From IMG/VR virus record IMGVR_UViG_3300042197_000820, positions 62,001-126,000 of that record: 64,000 bases of DNA; one strand, written 5' to 3'. This DNA comes from a virus. The notes beneath the pieces are model-generated. The model saw only the letters and a list, made by a program, of their open reading frames with translations, was not told where the DNA came from and made no database searches. Below, in pieces: positions 1 through 10,311 of this stretch (its first letter is position 1; every line of letters starts with the position of its first letter). The translations under genes were made by a program, and so were the position numbers.

Positions 1-631
1 AACCGGAACCAGCAGAACCTGAAGGGCCAACTTGCACCAGTTCTCCATTTCCTCTGACATCTTGTAGTTCTCCTATTAGAGTGCCTGTTATGTAATATTG
101 AAGGCTTATAGTTTTCTTTCTAAGTTTCGAGCCATAGAAAATGTTTGGAACATTAATCAAGTTCAAAGCCATAGATGACTTATCGCCTAGACTTGAGCTA
201 AAACTATAGAAAGGTGATTTTACCCTATAATAGTTTAAAGTATTTTTAAGAGCAGTTACTTTTGGACGGCTAGTATTAACAGCAAAAAACTCTCTACTAA
301 GTGAGGAGGTTAGAGGATAAGTACCCGTGATAACTTGGCCTAATCCATATGCGGTGGCAAACTGCGTATCACTAGTCTCTCTAAAAGCTACAGCTTCACC
401 GGTTTTTACGGTAAATGGGTATATTAAACCAGTAGTTGTATTTCTGTCTATATTTTCTTCAAACAAAGAAAGGGTTCCAATAGGTGCAGCCACGCTTCCC
501 GTGAATGAACCTGATTGCAACCCTTTGTTGTTGTAATAAACTTTAGTGTTGTGAACGAAAAACTCTTGCTTTACTTGAGCTTCGATCTGATTTGTAAAAA
601 TGTCAGTTTCTTTGAACTTATAAAGATACAC
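1..631 (-). CDS. Virion structural protein, C-terminus cut by window edge
   Basis: Open minus-strand frame from a GTG at 629-631 to the window edge, about 210 residues with no stop. The start is supported by a GGGAGAGGG ribosome site just upstream and by its position directly after the stop of the preceding gene (648-650). No ATG lies near the start of the frame. The protein opens VYLYKFKETDIFTNQI and is rich in Thr, Ser, Tyr and Gly, with alternating beta-type patterns such as FFVHNTKVYYNNKG. That composition matches the neighbouring tail proteins. It is the last visible member of the structural operon. Function is inferred from composition and position only; I recognise no enzymatic motif. 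Confidence 0.8.
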   Translation of the reverse strand, partial: MYLYKFKETDIFTNQIEAQVKQEFFVHNTKVYYNNKGLQSGSFTGSVAAPIGTLSLFEENIDRNTTTGLIYPFTVKTGEAVAFRETSDTQFATAYGLGQVITGTYPLTSSLSREFFAVNTSRPKVTALKNTLNYYRVKSPFYSFSSSLGDKSSMALNLINVPNIFYGSKLRKKTISLQYYITGTLIGELQDVRGNGELVQVGPSGSAGSG

Positions 632-646
632 AACACCCTCTCCCGT

Positions 647-654
647 ATTAGTAG
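647..654 (-). promoter_or_regulatory. Weak copy of the CTANTTAT octamer (CTACTAAT)
   Basis: The coding strand reads CTACTAAT, one mismatch from CTACTTAT, 15 bases before the GTG start of the partial gene and just upstream of its GGGAGAGGG ribosome site. It overlaps the stop codon of the preceding gene. It is listed because the spacing equals that of the better copies elsewhere in the window. Confidence 0.35.
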
Positions 655-1751
655 TCTAGTCGGACTCTTAGGGTGAGTTCGTTGCTTGGATCCTTGCGAA
701 GTGGCTCAGAAAGCTTGGCAACTGCCAAGAGTTCACGATCAGCAGAGTACATACCGACCGAGGTGACGTATGCTACTGGCGGATCTGTCCTTCGTGTTTT
801 AACACGGATCTGGCTGGAGCTTAGGTAAGTTGGATTTGCACTATAGTTAAACTCATTATGATTTACCCGGCAGAAGTAGACAGTAGAGTTCAACTCTGTA
901 GTATTATTGAACGACATGTTGTAAATACGATTACGCAAGAATGCCGAACCAGAATCGATTGGCTGTGTTGTTGCGATTGTTGTAAAGTTAGCGCCAGAAC
1001 CAGACAGTGAACCAGCGGTCATGGAAGCTGACAAAATACCATTATTGGCTGTATTATAAAATAGTTCTAATGCATTAAGAACAACAATACCGGCTTGATA
1101 GTAAATCAAACCTACTGGTTGGGCTGAAGCACCGCCAGCCTGAATGCTGGTACCGTCAATCGGGGAGCCAGCAGAGTTAGTAGCATATAGAATACCATAT
1201 TCTCCAGCGGGAGAGTTAATACGGTAAGTTGTAGCAGCACCAGAATCGATTATTGATATTCTGTTAGTAAAATCTGAAGGGGCACTGAATGTACCAGTTA
1301 CCCCCAACTCCATAGAGAATGTGCCCTTCTTAATCTCATCTTTTGTTAAAAGACGCGAAAAACTTAAGAATAAGGCACCATTGATCTTGTCACCGGCTGT
1401 TAAGTTTCCGTCCTGATCAAACTGACGGACTGAACCTGTCTCATCGAAACCTACAAGAACTTGCGCCATCTGGTTGTAAATGGCTCCTTTCTTAGCTTGT
1501 TGATTTGTGACAGAAGAATAGGAACCCCAAGCAGGACTAGTTGCCAACGTGATATCGAAGATATGGTTAGCTGACGAAGAGAGATAAGGGTAATCATAGA
1601 CTGATGTGAACATCCCGTGTGAGTATGTCTTGATATTATTACCAGAATATGTACCAGATACGATAGAACCAGTAATCGGAATAGACTCATTCAAGAGTGT
1701 TCTTGTATTGGTTATATCATTAGATGAAAACGATTTATAAACGCTAGCCAT
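648..1751 (-). CDS. Virion structural protein, probable tail/baseplate component
   Basis: 367 residues, ATG start with an AAAGGAA ribosome site. Ser/Thr/Gly-rich, with no membrane segment. The C-terminal third is the most distinctive part: NEFNYSANPTYLSSS is followed by an aromatic-valine strand (AYVTSVGMYS), then ELLAVAKLSEPLRKD and a final RVRLDY. As I remember them, tail-associated proteins of marine T4-like phages end in a similar way (VGLY, LLAVAKLS, ending in LD plus an aromatic residue). I take it as a conserved phage structural protein; its exact place in the tail is not known. It sits 15 bases after the next gene of the structural operon. Confidence 0.72.
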   Translation of the reverse strand: MASVYKSFSSNDITNTRTLLNESIPITGSIVSGTYSGNNIKTYSHGMFTSVYDYPYLSSSANHIFDITLATSPAWGSYSSVTNQQAKKGAIYNQMAQVLVGFDETGSVRQFDQDGNLTAGDKINGALFLSFSRLLTKDEIKKGTFSMELGVTGTFSAPSDFTNRISIIDSGAATTYRINSPAGEYGILYATNSAGSPIDGTSIQAGGASAQPVGLIYYQAGIVVLNALELFYNTANNGILSASMTAGSLSGSGANFTTIATTQPIDSGSAFLRNRIYNMSFNNTTELNSTVYFCRVNHNEFNYSANPTYLSSSQIRVKTRRTDPPVAYVTSVGMYSADRELLAVAKLSEPLRKDPSNELTLRVRLDY

Positions 1752-1766
1752 TTTGTTATTCCTTTA

Positions 1767-2672
1767 TCAGATCTTTATATATCTAACTGGTATTTCAATC
1801 TTATATCCAGTGGTGATACCTTCTACCTCTATAAAGGTATCGATATACTTAACGCTAACAGTGTTAACAGTACCTGTTCCGCCCAACTCTGTAAATAGAG
1901 CGTTAGAGCTTCGTAGATTTTCACTAGCGGCGATTTTAAAGGCCAAAGTGGTGCCTCTTGAACCAGCAATAACTTCCGTATTTGGAGAGTCACTTGTGAC
2001 GGTGTTTTGTCTAACAAATGCATTATTGGCAGTTAATGAGACAAAATATGTTGCGATTCCGTCGTCGTCTATTGAGCTAGCTCTTGCTAACCCTTGTCCA
2101 CCTTGAGCCGTTGGAGCATAGATGCTTCCAAGATCGTTATGCATTCTAATAGCATATTGAGTTTCTTTCAATGCTGGTGGGAGTTCAATGGTAGGAGGTT
2201 GAGCCGAGTTGTCGATACCTTGGTCTAGTCTAACAAACTTAGTTCCCTGTGAAGGGTTAAATCCATTAAGAATACCGGTTTGGTTTTGCAAGGATGCGTT
2301 TGTAGAAGTAGTATTATCTACAGTAACAATAAAAACATTACTTGTATGTCGTTCGTTCTGAACATCCAACTCGTTCAACTTTAACACAGGTAGATAGAAA
2401 AGGTCAAAACGATTAATAGACATAAGCTTAGATTTTAGGAAAGATGAGTTGTTCGTAAATGATTCAAGGATTGGAGTTTGTTTAATAGCCAAATCATAAT
2501 AAGCCGAACCGCTTGGATGATTAGCATTATACAGACTATAATCTATTTCGTCATCTCCAAGAGCAAAAGCTGTGATCTGAAAACTACCATCACCTCTTGC
2601 TAGTCTCATACGCCCTACATCGGTCAATACGGCGTCTAATATAATATCGCCTGAGTTATCTAAGAATGCCAT
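1767..2672 (-). CDS. Virion structural protein with LTDxGR-type N-terminal module
   Basis: 301 residues, ATG start preceded by GGGGAG. The first 45 residues form a recognisable module: FLDNSGDIILDAVLTDVGR, then RLARGDGSFQITAFALGDDEIDYSLYN. The same plan (short aromatic start, LT-x-x-G, G-K/D-G, DDEI-x-Y) opens the 10302-11495 protein, so the two probably share a docking or assembly module. The rest is beta-rich with many Asn/Thr and ends EIPVRYIKI. No catalytic motif is visible. It lies in the tail operon between two large unknown proteins. I regard it as a conserved tail/baseplate accessory protein; host-binding or adaptor function is only a guess. Confidence 0.72.
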   Translation of the reverse strand: MAFLDNSGDIILDAVLTDVGRMRLARGDGSFQITAFALGDDEIDYSLYNANHPSGSAYYDLAIKQTPILESFTNNSSFLKSKLMSINRFDLFYLPVLKLNELDVQNERHTSNVFIVTVDNTTSTNASLQNQTGILNGFNPSQGTKFVRLDQGIDNSAQPPTIELPPALKETQYAIRMHNDLGSIYAPTAQGGQGLARASSIDDDGIATYFVSLTANNAFVRQNTVTSDSPNTEVIAGSRGTTLAFKIAASENLRSSNALFTELGGTGTVNTVSVKYIDTFIEVEGITTGYKIEIPVRYIKI

Positions 2673-2689
2673 TTTATCTCCCCTGCATT

Positions 2690-2697
2690 ATAAGTAG
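2690..2697 (-). promoter_or_regulatory. Candidate late-promoter octamer CTACTTAT
   Basis: Coding-strand CTACTTAT lies 17 bases upstream of the ATG at 2672, followed by AATGCAGGGGAG, which contains the ribosome site. It sits in a 58-base gap, one of the longest in the structural region. It is an exact match to the octamer seen in other gaps of this window. Promoter function is inferred. Confidence 0.5.
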
Positions 2698-2730
2698 TGT
2701 TATCAATAAATAAAATCTTCTCTGCTCAGA

Positions 2731-4809
2731 TCAAACCACTCTAGTTGTTGGGCAGTTGTCTTTTGGATCCTCGATTGTAGAAGTCGGTGTGACGTTAATA
2801 TCTAACATTTTTCCAGTGTCAATCGAAGTAAATCTTACCTTGAATCTCTTACCCCATACTGGGTTTTCAATCGATTTTGTAAGCTTTAAGTTTCTGACGG
2901 CATCTCTAGCAGATTTAATACCCAACTCATCTATCAGTTCAGTAGCTGCTGAGTTGATATCTGTCTGGGTTGTTTGCAATGACAACAAGAACATCCTACG
3001 CATTTCAACTTTATCAGTGATTAACTTAGGTATGTCAAAGTCTACAACTCTAATAAATGGGAATATAGCACCACCGTCATTTATCATCTGTACTTGGAAA
3101 ATCTTTGAAGGATTTGAGATGTTTTTATTTATATCGACTGTTCTAAATATATAGTAATAAACTTTATTTGGAACTAAAGTATGTTCTTCCGATATTCCAT
3201 TTGAGTAGGTCTCTCTATCAATATCTCTTATAATAGAAGTATTTCTATTCGTGCTATATTTACCTTGATAGTTTTTAAAGGTAAATCTAGTCCCATTAGC
3301 AAAGTCACTATATGTTTTAGGATGAAAATCTATTCTAAATCCTTCATAGTAAAGGACTGTAGGATCTCCTTCAAAATCAAAAAGTGCATCTGGTTGGAGT
3401 CCTCTAGAGCTAGCTAAAAGTTGAATATACGAAGTATCCGTGGAAGTTATTGGTATGAACTTGGTAGTATATCTTCCTGCCATAGTGTTGAGATTAATCA
3501 AAATTTTATTATCAACGTCCTTAAAAGGTATAAACTGTACGTCTGGAGCCACTGGTAGCTCTGCGTTCACTTTACCAGAAGCAAAGAAATATGGCACCTC
3601 GTAAATCATCGGTCTCGCTACAGTATTAGCTAAGAAAGATATTTTACAAGTTTCTTCCTCTTTAGGAGGGCACTCACATCCTATCTTGATTTTGTCCTGT
3701 ACTGGTCCCGGAAAAGAATTTATTGGATATTTTGAGGGATCGCAAGCAGCATTTTTAGAATCTAGTTCCATAACACTGCTGAAAAGTACCGTGTTGCTCT
3801 CATAATCTATCTGGAATGGGTTACTAGTAACAGTAACGGCTCCAATCCTTTCTAGCGTTCTAGCAATGGAGTTGGCCATTCTGCGATACATAGAAGACAT
3901 CCTAACGAATGGACCACTTTTATTGAGAATGCTAAGTAGCATAACAAAATCTGCTCCATTTATTGAAGCAACCTCTGGGAAAAGAGGATCTGTAGTAGAA
4001 GGTAAAGTGGCCCTAAACTGATCAAAGAAATCGGTGATTAAGGCTGAAGCTTGTTGGGAGTTAGGATCAATAGTTGTATTTCCTTGATTATATAGAATAT
4101 TCAAGGATTCAACAAATGCATTTTGCAGTTGTTGCAGATCTGCCAAGGTCAAAGCGTTGAGAGATAAATCTATCCCTTGAGATGCTAAGATGTTTTCTAT
4201 TCTTTCTCTGATTAACTGATCCTTTGGATCCGGTAATCCATAACGTATGCTTTTGTCCAATGTAATAGAACTGACCACCTTACATGGGTCATTTGCATCG
4301 TCTGAGCAGCTACACAGCAACCGAACTGTTATACAACCATCTTTCACATAGTTAATCAGTTTTGTGAGAAGGGAACTTATTGCTATCTCATCAAAACCAG
4401 CATTTTGCATAGTGCCATCTAGACAGCTATTAAACATCTCAGTAAGAGTAGAGTTAGCTCCATCTGGACCTTGTACCGTCAGAAGATTCTTGAGTTCTGT
4501 CGGTATATCTAAAAATGGTGTAAGATTAGCTGTTGTTAGCTCTGGGATCAGTGGATTATCCAATATTGGTCTTCCATCTGGACCTAGCGTAACAGAACCA
4601 CTATCACCAGAAGTTTTACCAACACATCCATAAGGATTTATCATAAGCATTAGTTTTAAATCTTGTGTATTTGGAGCGCACACAAAACTATAGTCTAAAG
4701 CTGCGGACTTCAGGGCAAAATCATATGCCAAATCGTATGTTAATCCAGATTGTAATCCAGATGCATAATAAGTTGCCATTTTTGTTATAAATTCAATACC
4801 TGAAGCCAT
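2731..4809 (-). CDS. Large virion structural protein, Cys-motif containing
   Basis: 692 residues, ATG start three bases after the upstream gene. No enzyme motif is seen. Three features stand out. Around residue 165 is a cysteine cluster (LLCSCSDDANDPCK). Near residue 375 is a second cluster (GCECPPKEEETCK). Toward the C-terminus, near residue 550, is a fibronectin-III-like strand pair (HTLVPNKVYYYIFRTVD). Such domains are common in tail proteins. It is adjacent to the 697-residue protein, which also has a CxxC and a similar aromatic strand (YYTYLVTAYV). Together with the 1130-residue protein these three probably form one sub-assembly, but I cannot assign a T4 equivalent. Confidence 0.7.
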   Translation of the reverse strand: MASGIEFITKMATYYASGLQSGLTYDLAYDFALKSAALDYSFVCAPNTQDLKLMLMINPYGCVGKTSGDSGSVTLGPDGRPILDNPLIPELTTANLTPFLDIPTELKNLLTVQGPDGANSTLTEMFNSCLDGTMQNAGFDEIAISSLLTKLINYVKDGCITVRLLCSCSDDANDPCKVVSSITLDKSIRYGLPDPKDQLIRERIENILASQGIDLSLNALTLADLQQLQNAFVESLNILYNQGNTTIDPNSQQASALITDFFDQFRATLPSTTDPLFPEVASINGADFVMLLSILNKSGPFVRMSSMYRRMANSIARTLERIGAVTVTSNPFQIDYESNTVLFSSVMELDSKNAACDPSKYPINSFPGPVQDKIKIGCECPPKEEETCKISFLANTVARPMIYEVPYFFASGKVNAELPVAPDVQFIPFKDVDNKILINLNTMAGRYTTKFIPITSTDTSYIQLLASSRGLQPDALFDFEGDPTVLYYEGFRIDFHPKTYSDFANGTRFTFKNYQGKYSTNRNTSIIRDIDRETYSNGISEEHTLVPNKVYYYIFRTVDINKNISNPSKIFQVQMINDGGAIFPFIRVVDFDIPKLITDKVEMRRMFLLSLQTTQTDINSAATELIDELGIKSARDAVRNLKLTKSIENPVWGKRFKVRFTSIDTGKMLDINVTPTSTIEDPKDNCPTTRVV

Positions 4810-4812
4810 TTA

Positions 4813-6906
4813 TCACCTTCTTCTAGTTCCGCCGTAAGTTCCACCACCTATTGGGGGTGGCGCAGGGGGATTGACATTTGGACCACCTAACGGAGTATTA
4901 CCAGCTTGGAAAGTAGGAACTGGTGAGCTTTGTTCTATCATTCCAGTTGGGGTAGTTGTTGGGGTAGCTGGGAGTGGATCAAAATCCATTGTTCTCTCAA
5001 CACATGGTAAGTTCATATTACCTACGTTCGTATAATAATACTCATTCTCTAATACTATTACATAAGCTGTAACCAAATAAGTATAATACTGATTATTTTT
5101 AATCTGAGAATCGACATAGTTTATAACTTGTTCTTTGTCATTATTAAAGAACCATATCTCTTGTATCGGTTCTGAAGATATGATACTTTGGATTGAACCG
5201 TAGAGTGTGAAGTCAGTTATTTCATTCATCGAAGCAAAAGCTGGGGCCGAGAAGGCCGCGTACTTGGAGATCTTATAAGCCATTACCTCTTTGTGGGGTT
5301 GGGCACCTTTCAACAACTCAGGGTAAGAGCGGGTATATTGTTTTACTACATTTGTAACTTTAGCATGTAAGGCCGTTGTAGCTAATGCATATGCAGCAAA
5401 TGGTGTATCAGTTCCAGAAGTAGCTTTTGCAACCCTTGTCTGTTCATTAATGATGCTAGAATCTAAAGGTAGATAATCTACCACAGAGGTAGCTGGTGCC
5501 ATACCTGTTGAAATATTTTTGATTCTTTCGCCTATTTTAAGAACCCACTCATAATATTCCCAAGATTGTAGAGTGGCGTCATCTTCTTGGACTAAAGCGG
5601 ATATATAAGAACTATTTCTTTTTCTTTTACCAAGCGTCTGTTTATAAACATTGAACTGAGATTCTTGTCTTATTGAAGGGGTCTCTTGCATATGTCTCAT
5701 AGCTACGCCTTCAAGTCCTACTTGTTGCATTGATTCCGCTAAAGGTCCAGTTGCTTTAAGCGGAAAGTTGATCTTAGCATAATATGGCACTAGCTGCTCA
5801 AACGGGTAAAACTTATTTATTAATGGTAGCGTTTCGGCTAAAACATACAGAACCTTACTATCATTTTTGTAGTTTCTAAATAACAAAACTAGTTTTTGTT
5901 CAAAGCATTCTAGTTCTTCTCTAAGCGAAACAATGACTGGATTTACTTTCTTATTTAGAATCGCCTCATAGTAGTTAAAAAGTTTTGTCTCTCCTCCAAT
6001 CGCGTTAAGACCAAGCTGTGGTGTATCACTAGCAATATACTGATCATATGTTTTGGCTTCATAGTTATGAACAAACTTAACATCGGCATTTAAAGTAAAA
6101 TCTTGTTCTGATCCGACAGCCGCTTCAGTTTCCAGTAAAGTAGCTATTTCACTATCAAAATAACTATCCCTATATGTTCTAACTTTGTAAGATAATCTCG
6201 CTGGTACCTGTACTTGTACTGCTCCTATACTCGTATCAATAGCAGTAGTTAGTCTGGTAACAGCATCCGTTAAGGCTTTGCCGTAGGACAAGTAACTTAA
6301 GTCAACTCCAATCTCTGCTAGTCTTTCAGTTGTAGGAAGACCGGCATCAGATATAAGAAGGACAGTTAGTGGAGTTACTGCGCCTACTCGTTGTACGGTT
6401 AGAACATTATTTTGATCTGCGGGGTTAAGGAATGTAAACCCAGATTCAATATCTTGTATTCTTAAAGGATCAAATCCAAATACTTTGTCTATTACAAGGT
6501 TTGGATCTGACATATCGGCACCGTAAAGGTAACGATACCAACAAGGTGTACAGTTTGGGTAAGGCCCAAAGTAAGCCTCATCCGCCTGTAGAGTAATCGG
6601 AGTGCTGTGTATAACAGAAGGTATATTCTTTAATGTGCTAAAGGTGTGAGTTTTACCGAATCTAATCTTAAAAGGGAAAGTTTTATTTTCTTGAAAATCA
6701 AGATTAGCTTTCTTTACGGTTAAAATCGATTCTTCTATAACTCGACCATTCGGTAGCCTAAGATACCAATAGTTTCCTATAGCTTGTCTAAACCTATCTA
6801 TTTCTGATCTGGCAATAAAGTTTACTCTACTATCAGGTGGAGGCATAGGCGGAAGCTGTCTAATATTATTCTTATTAACAAAAATGAACTTTTGAGTTAT
6901 TTTCAT
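4813..6906 (-). CDS. Large virion structural protein with Pro/Gly tail
   Basis: 697 residues, ATG start. The body is mixed alpha/beta with a CxxC motif near residue 113 (YPNCTPCWYRYLYG) and a fibronectin-III-like strand near residue 620 (YYTYLVTAYVIVL). The last 70 residues are low complexity: Pro/Thr-rich, then PPAPPPIGGG and a terminal RRR, suggesting a flexible basic tail. There is no signal peptide or membrane segment. It is tightly coupled to both neighbours (3- and 12-base gaps). Family not recognised; tail or baseplate-periphery role inferred from position and size. Confidence 0.68.
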   Translation of the reverse strand: MKITQKFIFVNKNNIRQLPPMPPPDSRVNFIARSEIDRFRQAIGNYWYLRLPNGRVIEESILTVKKANLDFQENKTFPFKIRFGKTHTFSTLKNIPSVIHSTPITLQADEAYFGPYPNCTPCWYRYLYGADMSDPNLVIDKVFGFDPLRIQDIESGFTFLNPADQNNVLTVQRVGAVTPLTVLLISDAGLPTTERLAEIGVDLSYLSYGKALTDAVTRLTTAIDTSIGAVQVQVPARLSYKVRTYRDSYFDSEIATLLETEAAVGSEQDFTLNADVKFVHNYEAKTYDQYIASDTPQLGLNAIGGETKLFNYYEAILNKKVNPVIVSLREELECFEQKLVLLFRNYKNDSKVLYVLAETLPLINKFYPFEQLVPYYAKINFPLKATGPLAESMQQVGLEGVAMRHMQETPSIRQESQFNVYKQTLGKRKRNSSYISALVQEDDATLQSWEYYEWVLKIGERIKNISTGMAPATSVVDYLPLDSSIINEQTRVAKATSGTDTPFAAYALATTALHAKVTNVVKQYTRSYPELLKGAQPHKEVMAYKISKYAAFSAPAFASMNEITDFTLYGSIQSIISSEPIQEIWFFNNDKEQVINYVDSQIKNNQYYTYLVTAYVIVLENEYYYTNVGNMNLPCVERTMDFDPLPATPTTTPTGMIEQSSPVPTFQAGNTPLGGPNVNPPAPPPIGGGTYGGTRRR

Positions 6907-6918
6907 GTTAGAACCGCT

Positions 6919-9900
6919 TTAATGAATAATCTTTGAGTAGGCAACTGGAGTCCCGCTCTTATAAGTAGTCTTTTGACTCATTATCGATTGCAACTTGTCA
7001 TCTATAGCTTTTTCAAGATTTGCCATAGCCTTTACACTCGTATCATTCATTGGTCTAACTAGATTGGGATTGCTTCTCAATGCCTGCAATAGAGTATCAG
7101 ATCTAACAACAAAATACTCATTGTATATTACGCTCTCAATATAACTTGGATTCAATCCTATACTTTCATTATAGAGGGGTAATATCCTACAAAACAATAT
7201 TTTATTTCTTTGTAATGCATCCGATGTCATATCATTCCATTGTAAAGATCCAAGATTGTCTGGTCTTATAGAAGCATATTGTAGTTTAACCACAATACCA
7301 AATAAATTTTGAAGCAGTATCACGTTTGACGGATTAGTTAGTTCTCCAAATGTTTGAACAAACTGATTGAACTTGGATGCTGGGAGGTTTCTAAGCTTGT
7401 ATGCTTGCAAGGGTGGTGGTAAGTCGGAAAGGCTAGCGGCATCTATATTTTGTCCAAGTGTTACCAGATCTGTTTGACCCAGCTTAGTGATACCATTTAC
7501 TACGATGTCCTCTGTGCTACTAAGAATATTATCTAGTTTACCAGAGTAATCAGTAGATTGCCTAACGCTATTTCCAAATGTATTGATATTATCCTCTTTG
7601 AAAGAACCGTGATCGCGCAGATATACGTCCGCAAGATCGTAAACATTATCTGATTCTATATCTGACGAACTGAAACTAAAATCATTTCCCGCGACTTGTA
7701 TCGAGGCAGGGATATTAGAAAGTGACTCAAGTATCGTAAACAAACTAGATTTCTTAGTTGGCTTTCCCTGTGCTGCAACGTTTGTCTTTTTTACTTTTTC
7801 TTTTAATACAGCATCGAAACCGGGAATAGATGAGAAATCGATTATTTCATCTACACCTATGATCCTGTTAGGTGTAAGATAAAAGCTAGTTTTTTCTTTA
7901 ATCAGAGATTCTGTTGGCCCAAATCCAGTATCAGCGTTCCAAAACTTCCTAATCTCTTGAGCAGACCGCTCCGAGAGGTCTTTACCTGATAGGAGAGTGT
8001 TATCTTTCGTTCCATTAGCTGTAGTATTAATGAAATCCACTCCTACATCGGATTTCCTATATAAAATCTGCGACTTTAGAGATGTAGTAGCCAGAGAGTT
8101 TCTTCTTCTTAACTTAGAAAGTCCCCCCGAAGATTTAGAAACTTCTACCAGAGTATTCGTTGGATTTCCCGAAGATAAAAGTAAATCTTTTAGTGTATTT
8201 ATTAAAGTATGTAAAACTTTAAAAAACATGTTATTTTTGTCGGTTGATGAGCGAGGATTACCTAGATTAATCATATAATCTAAATATCTTGCTGAGTTGA
8301 ACCCATCATTTGGCAGAGCTTTTAAAATCTTGTTACTTAAGGCTAATACATTTTTGAACTTATCCTTAATAGTTGTAAGGATTTTTTGTGAATCAAACTT
8401 CCCATCTTTTATAGCTTTGCGATTAATCGACAGGTTTTCATAAAGCGATTCTAGTTGTACTACTGCATTTTCTAGCTCGTATGTATGAGATTTCAAGAAT
8501 ATTACAGACGGATCTTCAAATACAAAGTCTACTCTGTATGCATATTCGCCTGATGTATAAGATCTATCTAGAATCTGTAACATTCTTACATCGCGAGATA
8601 TACTCGGGAACTCCCTGAACTTAGACAGAAATGTAGTGTTACCGTTCTTGTCAACAGTAGTATCGTCTGGTAATGGGTTTTCTTTATAGTATGTGTTTTG
8701 TCTTAAGAATGAAACTCGGTTCCTAGGACGATTACTCCTAGTCTCATTAATCTTTATATCCTTACTAGAATCTAGAAGGTCTAGTTTGTAAAACTCAGCA
8801 GATGATATTGGTTGGTTTGCATATATATCACCAAGTTGTAGGTTCTTGATGAACGAGTTGTCGGATATTAGTTTTGTGTGGTTGTACAACAAAAACATTG
8901 AAATAGAATCTTGGGAGGTATTGGTAGCATAAAACTTGTAAGAAGCATCGGTATTATCAACGGTTGAGTTGTATTTGGCAATGCTATCATATATATTATT
9001 TGAACAAAAACCTATTATTTGATTGTAAATATTAGAATTTTGAACGTTTCCGATAGGAACTACTACTCTTTGAACTGGTACTGGAGATAGTGCTGTGCCC
9101 GGTTTGAAAGTGGCAAATCCTGTCGGTGTACTTTGTATTGGCAAAGATGTAACTTGCTGTCCTCTGGTACTTTGGCCCAAAGAAACATATGTTGTTCCTT
9201 TTGTTCTAACTTTACCATTGTGGACCACTATCAGTTCCTTTATGGGACCAGTGTATACACCACTTGGTAGACTAAAATTTGGTATCTGATAATGCTGGTT
9301 AAATGTTAACTCATCGAATCTAATAAAGTTAAATAATGTAAGATGTTTAATATTTTTTGGTATTTTGAAACTGAACTTTTTCTGGAACTGATAAGCTCTA
9401 GCTATTTTTGGCATGACGGGCAAGACGCCGCCGACAACAGGTTCTGCTCTTGACATCACTATTGGATTCACAAAGAGTGAGCCATTGACAAGAGACTCGA
9501 CTTTATCAGTAGTCATATCCATGAAGCTCGTTTCTTGTAAGTAAGCTCCCGGTTGTCCTGCTTCAAATTTAGCCTGTAATACGGGTATAGAAGAGTAAAC
9601 TTGATCGATCATGCCTCCTTCCACCATCTTGGTTATTAATGGATCCGTGCTTACCAACAAACATAGAGTATAGAACTGCTGTGGACTATTTGTTGGTGAA
9701 TGGCAACATGTATCACACTCGGGATCAAAGAAGACTTTACCCTTCGGTGGAGGAGGAGAAGTTTGTAAAGAACCGGGATACGGACTAGGTGGCAAAGGAG
9801 ATGTAGCTGGATTTCCTGTTATTGCTGGGATAGGACCAGGATTTATTGGTGCTGTAGCAATACCTGCTGTACCAGTAGATTGATCTTCTGGTAATAGGCA

Positions 9901-10311
9901 GCTTACTGTAGTAGGGCTTGAAGGAGTGGTATCAGCAGTTGGAGTTGAACCAGTGTTTACATCAAAAGTCCCAAAAGGATTTTCTAGAGTATTGCCGTTA
10001 GAGGGTGGAATAAGTGTCGGACTTCTAACTATGTCTTTAGTAGTAGAATCTGATTCTTCTTCATTAACTCCTTCGTGATCATTTGTATTGCCACTATTAT
10101 CATTGTTACCAGAGCCTTTTACTAGATCTTCATAAGAAGTCAAGCCGTAGCTAGAAACTTCACCAGATTCGTAAGTGGAATCGGTCAAGACTAGTTCAAC
10201 TTCTAATCTTTCATCCTCCAGTTTAACCTCGCCAATATCCGACAGATCAGATACGCTGTTAGTAGCTAAACTTTTACCAGTTCCCGAGTCAAATGCAAAA
10301 CTTACCGGCAT
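6919..10311 (-). CDS. Very large virion structural protein with disordered N-terminus
   Basis: 1130 residues. The ATG overlaps the end of the preceding gene by 10 bases and is preceded by AGGAGG at five bases, which fixes the start. Residues about 60-195 are low complexity (Asn/Ser/Thr, then Pro-rich) and probably disordered, ending in a cysteine knot-like patch (PECDTCCH). The remainder is folded-looking, with many Asn/Tyr/Ser and a helical part near residues 620-690. No catalytic motif is evident. It is one of a run of four large proteins between the LamG-like protein and the short structural genes. It may be a fibre-connecting or baseplate-periphery protein, but no homology is recognised. 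Confidence 0.68.
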   Translation of the reverse strand: MPVSFAFDSGTGKSLATNSVSDLSDIGEVKLEDERLEVELVLTDSTYESGEVSSYGLTSYEDLVKGSGNNDNSGNTNDHEGVNEEESDSTTKDIVRSPTLIPPSNGNTLENPFGTFDVNTGSTPTADTTPSSPTTVSCLLPEDQSTGTAGIATAPINPGPIPAITGNPATSPLPPSPYPGSLQTSPPPPKGKVFFDPECDTCCHSPTNSPQQFYTLCLLVSTDPLITKMVEGGMIDQVYSSIPVLQAKFEAGQPGAYLQETSFMDMTTDKVESLVNGSLFVNPIVMSRAEPVVGGVLPVMPKIARAYQFQKKFSFKIPKNIKHLTLFNFIRFDELTFNQHYQIPNFSLPSGVYTGPIKELIVVHNGKVRTKGTTYVSLGQSTRGQQVTSLPIQSTPTGFATFKPGTALSPVPVQRVVVPIGNVQNSNIYNQIIGFCSNNIYDSIAKYNSTVDNTDASYKFYATNTSQDSISMFLLYNHTKLISDNSFIKNLQLGDIYANQPISSAEFYKLDLLDSSKDIKINETRSNRPRNRVSFLRQNTYYKENPLPDDTTVDKNGNTTFLSKFREFPSISRDVRMLQILDRSYTSGEYAYRVDFVFEDPSVIFLKSHTYELENAVVQLESLYENLSINRKAIKDGKFDSQKILTTIKDKFKNVLALSNKILKALPNDGFNSARYLDYMINLGNPRSSTDKNNMFFKVLHTLINTLKDLLLSSGNPTNTLVEVSKSSGGLSKLRRRNSLATTSLKSQILYRKSDVGVDFINTTANGTKDNTLLSGKDLSERSAQEIRKFWNADTGFGPTESLIKEKTSFYLTPNRIIGVDEIIDFSSIPGFDAVLKEKVKKTNVAAQGKPTKKSSLFTILESLSNIPASIQVAGNDFSFSSSDIESDNVYDLADVYLRDHGSFKEDNINTFGNSVRQSTDYSGKLDNILSSTEDIVVNGITKLGQTDLVTLGQNIDAASLSDLPPPLQAYKLRNLPASKFNQFVQTFGELTNPSNVILLQNLFGIVVKLQYASIRPDNLGSLQWNDMTSDALQRNKILFCRILPLYNESIGLNPSYIESVIYNEYFVVRSDTLLQALRSNPNLVRPMNDTSVKAMANLEKAIDDKLQSIMSQKTTYKSGTPVAYSKIIH

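Noticed and set aside
327-536. Plus-strand frame of 69 residues near the left edge
   Set aside because: It is opposite the partial minus-strand structural gene, which has a good start and ribosome site.
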